From Macrotrachela quadricornifera (lineage: Eukaryota > Rotifera > Eurotatoria > Philodinida > Philodinidae), in contig JAJEKB010020438.1 in NCBI GenBank assembly GCA_022393335.1, positions 1 through 64,000 of the forward strand: 64,000 bases of DNA. The letters run 5' to 3'. Made by a program: the position numbers and the translations under genes. Of the stretch, positions 1 to 10,901 are shown piece by piece; within the stretch, counting starts at the first letter, position 1, and each line of letters starts with the position of its first letter. The notes beneath the pieces were generated by a model. That model did not search any database, was not told the origin of the DNA, and saw nothing but the letters and a program-made list of their open reading frames with translations.

Positions 1-729
1 ATGAAGATATTCAATTTTTTCCTTTGTCGTAACCCTCCTTTGTAAATCGAGCTAGGACAACTAGAACACCCTTTATATATATATATATATCCATTGAATA
101 TGAGTGTTTGAAAAGTAGCAGAAATGAGGAATTATATATATATGGTTATACAATATTACACGCAACTCACATATATAAATGAGCGTTTACATACGAGAAA
201 AAAACTAGATATACATAGAGAAAATAAGTGTAAAAATACAAACAAACTATAAAAATTGTGAAAAATATACACCAGATTTAAATGCACATATTGAAGACGT
301 ACATAAATCTAATTGAAATCGATATTCGTCAGTTTTCGGTTCAGTTGTATGAAACAAATAGTCCTCATACACATCTAATGTCGATATAATAAAATTTTTA
401 ATGATAGCCAATTTAAAAACTATCTGTTGATGCTAGAAATAGATTCAATCAGATTTGAATTTTAATATATGCTTGTATTTCGGCAGAGAATTTTAGAATA
501 GAACAAGGTCTTTTCGACATAGTTACATTTACAGGTGTATAGAGTACATGAGCTAGTAAACAAGGAAACATTAGTGAAAAAAACATCTGATTTATTTGAT
601 CTATAGAATTGAGTTCAAATTTCTATGCAGTTTCATTAGTTTCGAATTAGTTGAGTTTTAGTGAGAGCTTATAAAGTAATACTCTAAAATTAATTTATGT
701 ATGCTGAGAATCGAAAAACTATATCAAGC

Positions 730-935
730 ATTTTAGCTACTTTATACTATGATTGTTTATGGTCATGATTATGCTACACCAAATGAACGTGATCAATATC
801 GATATATGTTCTTAGTAACTGTTCTTATTGGTAACACCATTGAGAGAAATAATACAATGAAGATATACCACCTCCTGATTATGACTCAAAAACAGATGGT
901 GATCATGTTTACATTAACAATTATTTCATTATAAA
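730..935 (+). pseudogene. Possible relic of a PARP catalytic domain
   Basis: The open frame from 749 reads through a stretch that includes YATP, then RYMFLVTVLIGNT, then a basic/Met turn. This resembles the part of PARP catalytic domains where a tyrosine-rich loop is followed by 'rYMfl..VlvG.yt.g'. After position about 857 the resemblance continues in another frame, with a PPPDYDS-type stretch like the PARP segment 'PP....yDSvvd', so a frameshift would be needed. An in-frame stop lies just upstream and no flanking exons were found. It is called a relic, not a gene. The family assignment is from remembered consensus and could be wrong. Confidence 0.4.
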
Positions 936-1109
936 AAGAATTTAATCTCTATTATATTTTAGTCATGATTCACGATATTTCCTTTTTGTTTGTACAAAAG
1001 TTTTCTATAATTAATCCTACCTAAAAGGATAAATGTTTTCTTAATATCAAATATACAAATAAAATGCGAACTGAACATGTTTTAATTTTTAAAGAAATTA
1101 TATCTAAAA

Positions 1110-1235
1110 CAGGACGTTTTTTTAGGAGAAAATACAATCTTGTATAAACTTTGACCAAAGGTTTTTGGGATTGAAGAATTGAGTGGTATCATTAGTTTTT
1201 CCCAATTTTTTGTACTAAAAGAGATTCGTTTAGAA
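1110..1235 (+). repeat. Single copy of a dispersed ~120-bp repeat
   Basis: The segment with 'actttgaccaaaggttttt' followed by 'gggattgaagaattgagtgg' and 'attagtttttcccaatttttt' closely matches the unit that is tandemly repeated at about 62.65-63.70 kb, where 'agtttgaccaaaggtaatc' is followed by 'gaggaatcgaatgggactat' and 'tagtttttgaatttttcc'. The unit is therefore dispersed and not purely a local satellite. Confidence 0.65.
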
Positions 1236-2320
1236 ACATAAGAATTTATTCCTTAGAACGAAGGAAGCATCATATGATATCAAATAAATTTATAGTCTTA
1301 CATGCGTACTTTCTTGCATTACTTTTAATACTCAATCACTATGCTGGTAGCTTTAATGTCAAGAAGTACTTTGCTTTTCTAAGTAAACTAGATTATTTGA
1401 TTAGCTTCACTGATTCCAAAAACAAATTTTATTTTTTTGAATAAATCGTTATTCAAGACTTTATATCAAGCAAATAGACAAACAACATTCTTCTATTTGC
1501 CTGCTTACACTAGCAGCAATCTGTAGTTGCATTTTGCTGTCCTGTTCAGTATCGAGCATTAGAGTTCATATTTCGTCCGCTTGCTTTATTGTTTTTCTTT
1601 TTCGTTGACTAGTCTGAATGTGTCCAATAGACACATCAGATTTTATTTGCCAGTATTTATAAATGCTTTGCATAACAAAATTGATCATTACAGAATATTT
1701 CTCATAGAGATAATCAATCACGATAAGTATGCAAGATCTTTTAAACCTATGTTCCAAGAAATAATTACATAGAAGTATATGCTATGACAGTTATTATAAA
1801 AAGGAAATAAAACATGAGTAGGTTGTAATTGAAACCAAATACTTTCATATTTAGGAAAATGTTACTCATGCATAGATAAAATATAAGTAAATATCAGTGA
1901 ACTTCGACAGTAGAATCAAAATTTTTCTGTACAAAATACAATTCATAATATTATCCTTTACTTATCACAGGATAAAACTACGCATCTACCATTTTAACAT
2001 CATATTCTACCATTATTTATTTCTTAGTTTAATCTTTCATAAATATCTTTGTACTTGAATACAAATATGCGTAGTTGACAGAGTTTTTTCAAGGATCAAA
2101 TACGAAGAGAGATAACGACTTTCTTTCATTGATTTAATAGTAGAGGGCGCTTCTTGACATGATTGATTTCATTGGTTACTCGAATACCATCGCTTTGTTT
2201 TAACATAGTTTGACCCGGACGATCAATCAATCAGTCGACCGTCATCACATAGTTCATGCATATTCATTTTCATCATCATAATATTTCATTCTATTCATAT
2301 ACATTTTAGATTGTGTAAAA

Positions 2321-4377
2321 ATGCCATTATATTCAAGTCCAATTCCACCACTTATCTTCGATTCGGATGAATCTGATGTAGGCAGTCAACAATCGAATGA
2401 CAGTAATAGTTATTTATCATCTCAATTTAATCAACTTACTCATCTTTCATTTTCACCTAAATTAATTTTGACAAAAAATAATCAATTATTATCACTATCA
2501 TCTATAAATTTTGATGATTCAATAAATAGTCAAGATGATTTATCATTTAATGATTCAATAAATATTGAATTAACACCATCAAAAATTTCAAATAATACAA
2601 ATAAAAAACGTAAACGAAGTAATGATAAATCTGAACAAATATCACTTCAAACACCAAATCAATCACCATATACACGACGTAAAAATCTTAATTATGTACA
2701 AGAAAATACATTTCAATCACCAAAAATTCAACGTCGTAGTCGTCATTATGATGAATCTATTAATATTCCATCTTCTACTCTTTCAAATCTTGTTAATATC
2801 AATCCATTTAGTCCACAAAATATTCCATTAAAACATCGTTATCCTACTCGTTTTGTCACTAAAAATAAATCATTATTATCAACATCATTACAAAAATTAT
2901 TTATTCAAAGATTTGAACATGAATTTCATCATGAATCATTTCTTGGTTATGGAGAATTTTCACATGTTTATTTATGTACTAATCGTCTTGATGGATTATA
3001 TTATGCTATAAAAACTTCTAAACAATCTATTATTGGTACATCTTATGAACAATTAGCATGGCGTGAAATATGTGCATATGCTATATTAACATCTCATGAA
3101 AATTTAGTTCGTTATTATTCGGCATGGATTGAATCTGATGGAAGATTTTTTATTCAATTAGAATATTGTAATGGTGGTTCATTAGAAGATATTATTGAAA
3201 AAAATCGACAAAAAAAAAATTTTTTTAATGAACAAGATTTAAAAAATATTCTTCATCAAATAAGTGATGTATTAACATATATGCATGGAAAAGATTTAGC
3301 ACATTTAGATATTAAACCTTCAAATATAATGTTATGTCAATATTCAGATAATAATATTATTTATAAATTAACAGATTTAGGTCATATTAGTCAAATAAGT
3401 TTATGTTCTATTGATGAAGATGGTGATAGTCGATATTTAGCATTAGAAATTTTACAAAAATCTAATTCAAATAAATTAAAATTAGATAAATGTGATATTT
3501 TTTCATTAGGATTAACATTATATGTTTGTGCAACAAATTATCATATGCCAAAACAAGGTAATGAATGGCAACAACTTAGATTAAATATTTCTCAATATTT
3601 ACATTCAATTACACAATGTACTAAAGAATTTAATGATATTTTACTTGAACGTATGTGTAATGTTGATCCTAATCAACGACCATCAGCTTTTGAAGTAAGT
3701 TTACTAACTCCTATGTATAATAAGAATTTACTAGAGTAATATTTTATTCAACAGGAGTCATCTATCCTAAATTATTTTGTCATTAAAAATACATATTTTT
3801 ATTATTGTGAGACTGTAGAAAGAGTAAAAATATAAATGAATTTTTCATCATATTGAATTCTTTTATTGAAAAAAAAATACATTTATTTTTTAGTTATTAC
3901 TTGATCCTATTGTTAATCCATCAATTCCAACAAGTCGTGAATCTCTTCGGTATGTCTTATTATTTTAATTAAACAAAAGAAAAACGTATGTAATTTAATT
4001 TATTATTTAGATATAATTTAAAACAAGAACGTGAAAAAAATATATTATTAAATAAAAAATTACTTGATAATTATTTATTAACAAATTCATCAGATCTTCA
4101 AATATTTCCAACATATGTTAATGATATAAATAATAGTCATCTTCAATCTCAAAATATTTTTCTTTCTCCAACACAATCAATTATTGTACCATCACAACAA
4201 CAAAATATATCAAAATCAAATGATAATTCACGAATATTATTAGTTAATATACCAAATTATTCAACAAATTTTAATCAATCAATTACATCACCTACATATT
4301 GTACTTCATATACAATGAAACAACAAGTTAAATTGGCCGGTTCAAATATGTTTCGTTATTATTCCAGTATACTTTAA
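2321..4377 (+). CDS. WEE1: WEE1-type Cdk-inhibitory protein kinase
   Basis: Exons 2321-3694, 3894-3949 and 4011-4377 join in frame to 598 aa. Residues 1 to about 195 are a low-complexity Ser/Asn-rich regulatory region with SP/TP sites. The kinase domain follows: glycine loop LGYGEFSHVY near residue 206, YAIK lysine near 230, catalytic HLDIKPSN near 327, and DLGH in place of DFG near 350, then EDGDSRYLA. DLGH and the GDSR(Y/F)LA stretch are WEE1 signatures; PKMYT1 has DFG. A short tail after the kinase carries a basic coiled segment (LKQEREKN). Known WEE1 phosphorylates the Cdk1 inhibitory tyrosine in the nucleus and delays mitosis. The ATG is 11 nt after an acceptor-like TTTTAG ending at 2309. 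An AATAAA overlaps the stop. Confidence 0.95.
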
Positions 4378-5066
4378 ATAAAAATCAAAAACATAATATT
4401 CTTTATTATTAGCCATAATATATTCATTATAATAACAAAAATAATTGTAATTTTCTCTACTGAATTATGAAATAGTAAAAATATTTGTATACATTCATTT
4501 GTTTTTCTCTCTCAATATTATATCTAGTCCTATTTTTTTCTTTATCTCTGTAAATATTTGATTTATTTAAGAATTATCTAGTAAATATCTTTGATATTAT
4601 TGTAAAGAAAATTAATTTTCTATATTTTTTTGTTAATCATAAAGATATATATTTGATATTTTTCTATAACTTTTCTTGTTTCTTTTTTGCCATTAAGTTG
4701 TTTAATTATCGATAATGAATTAGATATGTTAATGTGTTGATTTTGTTTTCTTGCATATGATTATCATTTTTTTCTATTTTCAAAAAATATCAATATGATA
4801 ATAATAATAATAGTACGGAAAAAAAAACGTTTCATTTATACATGAATACGACATAAATGAGTTATTTTTTCTTCAACCCTTTGACGGGCAGTGGATCACA
4901 TATGCAGCTAGTTTTTTTTTCTTTCTGTTCTCCCGTACCCTTTTTCAGTTTTTTCCATTTAAAAGTCACACGTCAAAGAGTTAAATATTATATTATCTGA
5001 TCAATATTTTCGATTACATCTTTGTTATATAGTCTAGCATAAAAAAAGAGATTTTCTTCTTTTTAG
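4378..5066. other. WEE1-AGPAT intergenic region
   Basis: AT-rich, with poly-T runs around 4909-4950 and a few AATAAT stretches; no open frame or element recognised. A pyrimidine tract and AG ending at 5066 lie just before the next gene's start. Confidence 0.6.
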
Positions 5067-5080
5067 ATAATAAATAAATT

Positions 5081-5978
5081 ATGACGATTTTTAATCTTTG
5101 TATAATCGGTCTAATTACTATTATTTTAATAGTTTACTTACTTACACAATATGTTCTTAGTGAGAAGCAAATATTTAAAATTAAATATACATTCTATATA
5201 GGTCTTCTCATATTGTGTTCAATAATAATGATGCCTATATGCCTTTTTCGACCACGTAACGTAGCAAATATAAGATTATTTGCAAGGATAATTTATCCTT
5301 CATTAAGTTTATTTGGTATAAAGTATCGTCTTGAAAATACAAAAGTATTAGATAAAGAAGGTTCTTGTGTTATTGTTGCCAATCATCAGTCATCAATAGA
5401 TGTCATTGGTATAGTAAGACTTTGGCTAGATCATATCCGACATTGTACTGTTTTAGCAAAAAAAGAGTTACTTTATGCTTTTCCATGTGGTATGACAGCA
5501 TGGTTATCTGGTGTTGAATTTGTTGATAGAAAAAATCGTGAAAAATCAAGTGAAACTATGCGTAATTTGACTAGAAAAGTACAGAATGAAGCATTAAGAT
5601 TATGGATCTTTCCTGAAGGTAAATATCAAAAAGATGTCAAAATAAATTCTAATATCTTTTCTTAAAATAGGGACACGAAGTATGGGTGATACATTGCTTC
5701 CATTTAAGCTTGGTGCTTTTCGTTTGGCTATTGAAGCACAAGTTCCTATTGTACCCGTTGTTTTTTCATCTTATAAACCAATTTATAGTTCAAATAAAAA
5801 CAGTAAGATATATTATTGGCATCGAGGTTGTGTGACAATTAAATGTCTTGAACCAATCGAGACAAAAGGTATGACTATTGAAAAAGATCTTCAACAATTA
5901 ACTGATATGACTCGACAACGAATGATTGATGCATTTCAAACAATTGAAACAGTTAGAGATGATAAAAAAGATAATTAA
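5081..5978 (+). CDS. AGPAT: 1-acyl-sn-glycerol-3-phosphate acyltransferase
   Basis: Exons 5081-5618 and 5671-5978 (52-bp intron) give 281 aa, close to human AGPAT1/2 (about 280). Two hydrophobic segments lie at the N terminus (about 1-24 and 35-55), as expected for an ER membrane enzyme. The acyltransferase motifs are complete: NHQSSID (NHx4D catalytic, near residue 100), FVDRKNR (motif II), FPEGTRS (motif III, split by the intron after FPE-G) and VPIVPVVF (motif IV). The known reaction is transfer of acyl-CoA to lysophosphatidic acid to make phosphatidic acid in phospholipid and triacylglycerol synthesis. Order of motifs and size favour the AGPAT1/2 group over AGPAT3-5. The start follows an acceptor-like TTTTAG by 14 nt. 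No defect is seen. Confidence 0.95.
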
Positions 5979-6970
5979 TGATACATATATACATTCATTG
6001 TTAAAGACAAAAAAAACTGATTGATTCAATGAACAATTTGTTTGTTTTTTTTTAATTTTTTTAAATCTTTTTTTTTTATTAAATTTTTCTTTTTACAGAA
6101 TGAACAAATATTTCATTATTTTTTATTTATTATTTGGTGTGTCCGTATAATTCATGCAATATAAATTAAATTGTAACTATTTATTTTTATTTTATCATTA
6201 ATAATAATATTTTATTAATAAAAAGAAGTCTTGATTATAAGAAAAGAACAATATAAAGATAGAAGCATATTTTAATTTTAGATGTTGAGGTAATTCACAA
6301 AAAAAAATTTAAATAAGATATATTTCTCAATCTGTAATAATTATTGATGGTGTTCAAGCATTAAAAATGCGTAAAGTGAAAGTATAGGTCTCGTCACATT
6401 TGAAATATTCTAATTATATTGAAGACTATGGACAGAAAAAAAGCCTCAAGTCAAAATTTTGTCATTCAGTTTGTTTTGATCAATATCTTGTATGAGAGAA
6501 AATTCAGTAAAATGGCTGCGCAACTCTGGAAGAAAGATTTTTTAGATTGAGTATGGAACAAAGATCAACTGAGTGATAAACCATTTTTAAAGCAATAGAA
6601 TATGATGAAGAATAAAATTTATAAATTATAATAGCAATTTAATACCGAACACACTCTTTTAGCTGATAATTTGATTAAGATTTTATTGAGTAAGGCTTTC
6701 AAAATTGAAAGCAGAAATATTTTGAAAATTACCAAGGAAGTTAAAAACAGAGCATAAGTTCAGTAATTTGAGCAACAGCTTTATTTTTCTTCAATAATTT
6801 CTTATATAAATTCCCTCATACATTAATGAGCCACAACGAACAAAAATATCCTTGTGTAATACTGTCATATTATATTGCAAGATAGTTTATATAGATAGAT
6901 TGAAAGTTCATGGCTATTTTTTATTCATTTTATAAAATGCTTAAGCTGTTAATAAATTATATAATTTTAG
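5979..6970. other. Intergenic region, AGPAT to TatD gene
   Basis: AT-rich sequence without an open frame of note. The 6340-6800 part has slightly more balanced composition and could be old degraded coding or transposon DNA, but nothing could be identified. It ends in an acceptor-like ATAATTTTAG immediately before the next ATG. Confidence 0.5.
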
Positions 6971-8526
6971 ATGAGTAAAAAGGGAAAACAATCTCATCAA
7001 TTGACGTATGAGAGTGGTGCAACAGCGTTAACACCAGAAACATCAGATGAAAACAAGTAATATATGCATTAAACTTCTGTTTTGATACAATTTAAGAACA
7101 AAGTTGAGCATCTATTTACCATTGTTTTTTTTGTTTTATTGAAAAGATTAACATCTTCATCCATTATCAAAGGTGTATGTGATGATAGTTTAATTAATGA
7201 AAAATGTGAAAATATTAATTGTGATCAATTACATCTTCTAGAACCTATTCAACTAACTGATGGTCATTTTCATGATCGATTACTAAAAGAAAATTGGTCA
7301 TGTGCAATTGAATCTTTGCCAAATGTTAAGCAATTTATTGGTATTACAAATGTACACAAATCTTCTATGTGGGATAATACATTTTCAATCGTACCTGACT
7401 CTCTAAAATCTCAAGTATGTTATGTCTGGAAATTAAATTTACTTCGAATTATTGTATGTAAAATATTAAATATTAACATTCTAAACTAACGAGAGAAATA
7501 TCTTAATTAATTAAAAGCTTTCGAAGTTGTTCAATAGACTAGAAAAGGTGCAAAAGAGTAACGACCTATATGTCTTCCCTCTAAAGATATGATCGTTTTA
7601 TCGAATTTCCGGTCTATAGCAAGATATTTGTAATAGAAACTGAATGATGTAATTTTAATCTGAAATTTGACCTATACGTTGGCATCATTGTTCTTAGCAA
7701 ATGTTAAAAGTTTCAGCAAAAACGAATGCTTTCTGATCACGATAAGAAGTTTGCAAGAAAACTTGATTGATTTGAAAATCTTAACATCTTCTCAGGGTAT
7801 TGAATTAATTTCGAAAGAACTTTCTGTTAATATTTTCAATTAAAATTTCTATTTTCATTTTTAACTTAAAAGATTCGATTATATGAAGCATATGGTATTC
7901 ATCCACGTTATTTAGGTGATGATCCATATAATGATTTACTTAATCTTCGTCATCTTATACAAACACGTCCAATGGTAGCAATTGGTGAATGTGGTCTTGA
8001 TTTCCTTAATAATGAACAATTATCATTACAAATTGAAATATTTCTATTACAAATAAAATTAGCTAATGAATTTCATTTACCACTTATTATTCATTGTCGT
8101 CAATTAGATGAACAATTATTTGATATACTTAAAAAATCTTCATTAGATTCATCAATGAAAATTCAGTGGCATTGTTGTCATTCAAAAGGTACAAAAATTT
8201 ATTGTGAATTTCTTAATTATTTTCCATCAAGTTTATTAAGTATTGGTGGAATATGTTGTCATTCTAGTGAAAAAAATTTACAAAAATTAATTAAAGAATT
8301 ATATAAATTAGAAAATAATGAAAATCAACGAAGATTTGTATTTGAAACTGATTCACCTTATTTAAAATCATCATCATTATTAATAAATACAGATGAAAAT
8401 TGTCCAATATTAGGAACATTAACAGTGAGTGCTTATGTAACAAAAAATATTTTACAAAATGACCAATGGACAAATAATTTAAAAATAAATACAAATATTC
8501 TTCAACAATTTTTTAATCTAACATAA
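6971..8526 (+). CDS. TatD-family metal-dependent hydrolase (putative DNase)
   Basis: Exons 6971-7056, 7147-7414 and 7873-8526 give 335 aa. The fold's metal ligands are all in place: DGHFHD (DxHxH) near residue 67, YGIHPRY, VAIGECGLDF (Glu), LIIHCR (His), WHCCHSKG (His, where TatD proteins have HcFsG) and FETDSPYL (Asp). Known members are Mg-dependent deoxyribonucleases of the amidohydrolase fold, with proposed roles in DNA repair or apoptosis. Which animal TATDN paralogue this matches was not resolved. The N-terminal ~60 residues before the first metal motif are longer than usual and low in complexity. The ATG directly abuts an acceptor AG at 6970. Intron 2 (7415-7872) is long for this window and shows nothing recognisable. 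Confidence 0.85.
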
Positions 8527-8648
8527 AGTTTTTATTTTCTAATATTACTTAATTCTGTTATGAAGTAAAATTTTTATTCTACGTATTTATTGCTCGTATA
8601 TCACTTCCGTTATTTCTAATAGTTATTGTATAAATCGAAGCAGTTTTG

Positions 8649-8961
8649 ATGGATGGCTATGTATAACTTTATATTATAAAATCATCCTCACCCTGAAAAA
8701 GTATTTTTGTCTGCACAGTTGTCATTAAATTATTCAGTTATTGGACTACGTAATGGACTATGTTTTCGTAATGCTATTGTTTCTCGTCATCCGATTATAG
8801 AACATTATAATCAAGTGACAAAACACAAATGTAGAGATGATACTCGAGCGATATTTCAATATAGTTTTGGTAGTAATCATTCTTTTTTTTTAAATCGTAC
8901 ATGTGTTGTTATATATCTAGATCATTTTGATGAAGACGATCAACCTTCAAAAAATAAATAA
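8649..8961 (+). CDS. Small hypothetical two-exon gene
   Basis: A 12-nt first exon (8649-8660, MDGY) and a second exon (8719-8961), separated by a typical 58-bp GT...AG intron with a clear CTGCACAG acceptor, give 84 aa. The protein has no recognised domain. It contains a Cys/Arg-rich middle (LRNGLCFRNAIVSRHP) and an acidic end (DHFDEDDQ). The second exon has no internal ATG at its start, so the reading depends on this tiny first exon or on another unseen exon. It lies 120 bp after the TatD gene on the same strand. It could instead be a gene fragment. Function unknown. Confidence 0.4.
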
Positions 8962-9984
8962 AGTATTATTATAAAAGATGATGTAAAACAATGCATAAAG
9001 AAAAGATTAAAACGAATTAAAAAATTAAATTTAAGTCGTTTACTTCTTTTTTTTACAATGTTAGCCTTTTATAGGATTTATTTTATAAGAATAAAAAATA
9101 ATCATCTTCGTCATTTCTTTCGGATGAAACAGATATACGCCATACATCAATCAACTATTGTCTAAGTAGCTTGAATTTTTATCTATGTGAAATCTGTCAT
9201 ATTTTGTTTATTTGTTTCTTTTCAGACACTTTTTTCATGTTATCTTGTATCTTTTATTTCTTTTGTCTTATCTTCTTTTTCCTTTTTTTCTCACGATATT
9301 TTTTTCTATCAAACATGACATCTTACAAATCTAGTTTTGTCTTATTCTCTATATATATTTTTATCATAAATAATTATATAATCGAACAATGGTGAATAAT
9401 TCAGATAATCCATGTAAATACTTTCATTTGTTTGAATACAGAAATTAATATTTTAAAAAAAGATAGTTCATATGAAAACAAAGCTTCTTGTCAATGTCGT
9501 TCAACTACACGCTAATAAGTCAATCAATAGCTTCTCTATCATTTCATCTGTATTTATAAAAAAAAATTTCTCGTGCATCTATATTGATATTATACTGATA
9601 TATTATCATATTTAATATTTTTTTTCTTATCCCTAATGAATAGTTTATTATTTATGATTGTTTACTTTGCTCGATGTTAGTATAAGATGTAATTTAAATA
9701 ACATCAATGTAGTTATATCAGATTAATTTTAAAAATTTATGATATGTATATTTCCTTTGATAATACCTGATCATGAAAATATTTTGCGTTGTGAGTTACA
9801 TCACAAGCATATGCTATATAATAATAATTAGCTTATCAATCATTTTAGATTATTGAAATATAAGAATAAACAAATATTTTGCTATAAACCGAAATTATTT
9901 TTTTTTGTTGCACTGTAGATAAAAGATTTTTTCAGAAAATTTTTGGTTCATTAAAAAACAAAGAATTTCTATAATACAAAATTT
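8962..9984. other. Intergenic region between convergent genes
   Basis: AT- and poly-T-rich. An open frame at about 9171-9395 is a Phe/Ser run produced by T-rich DNA. No element recognised; it must hold the 3' ends of the flanking plus- and minus-strand genes. Confidence 0.55.
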
Positions 9985-10901
9985 TTATGAATGTAAAACA
10001 GTTGTTGATGGTGAATTATCCAATAATTCATCATGTATTGGTTGACATGGTCGTGTAGTTTTAAATAATTGTGAATAATGATATTGTCGACTAAAATAAA
10101 TAAGAAAATGAAATAAATCTATTTCATTATATATATATGTATACATACATTTTCTGAAAAAAGAATAGAGTTAATGCAAATACAATAGCAACTATCGATA
10201 TTCCCAATAGAACAAATAATATTCGAGTAGTTCGATTAACTATTAAATTTTCATGAGACTTAGTCGATGAATATAATATTGTATTAAATAATTGATTATC
10301 ATGTACACGTTCAATATCAATTTTTGCTTGAAAGAGTGCACCTAAATATAAAATAAATTATTAGATCATCTTATAATCTAAAGGAAAAACTAGATGAAAA
10401 CTTGTCAGAAGTGCTGTATAATTATATGATGATACATTGGCAGTATTATTTAATATAGGCTTATCTACAGTAACATTTAAACAAATTGATGATAATCCAC
10501 ATTGAATAACATCAAGTAAATGAAGATTAGCAACACCATATCTATTTTTTATTTGAAATAGAAAAAAAACTAATAGAAATCAAAAATTTTTATCTTACTC
10601 TGCATCACAATGTATATCATGCTTACAAAATTCATTTAAATGATAAACAATTGTTGTTCGAGTTTTATTCCAAATAGATTGTTGATTCCACTAGTTTTAT
10701 AATAATAAATTTATTAAAAAAATTTGTTTATAAAATCTTACTGATTCTAATATAAAACCATCAAAAATAATCGAAACAGGTGAAGTTGTTTCAATAGTAT
10801 CTATATAATTATATTTGTCACATATCTAATCAAATTCATAAAATAACTTTTGTACCTGTATATACAATTTGAGCAATGCTTAATAGCAAAACAAACAGCA
10901 T
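9985..10901 (-). CDS. Type I single-pass membrane protein, unknown function
   Basis: Read on the minus strand, exons 10901-10856, 10800-10742, 10690-10599, 10541-10402, 10341-10149 and 10090-9985 join in frame to 211 aa. All introns are 45-60 nt with GT/AG ends. The product begins MLFVLLLSIAQ, a signal peptide, then an extracellular part with four cysteines (two CxnC pairs: CKHDIHC and CGLSSIC) and about six N-glycosylation sequons. One transmembrane helix at about residues 153-174 (ILFVLLGISIVAIVFALTLF) follows, then a cytoplasmic tail of about 37 residues. No family was recognised. This is the only gene on this strand in the window. The structure is convincing because every junction keeps frame and the topology is coherent. 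Confidence 0.75.

Larger units (their letters stand above)
1..2309. other. Gene-poor left flank of WEE1
   Basis: No intact gene is visible on either strand. The stretch is AT-rich with a short TA run near 76-90. It holds a possible PARP catalytic-domain relic (about 730-935) and one copy of a dispersed repeat near 1110-1235 that recurs in the array at the right end of the window. The part just before 2309 is probably the WEE1 promoter or leader, but no core promoter motif stands out. Confidence 0.5.
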
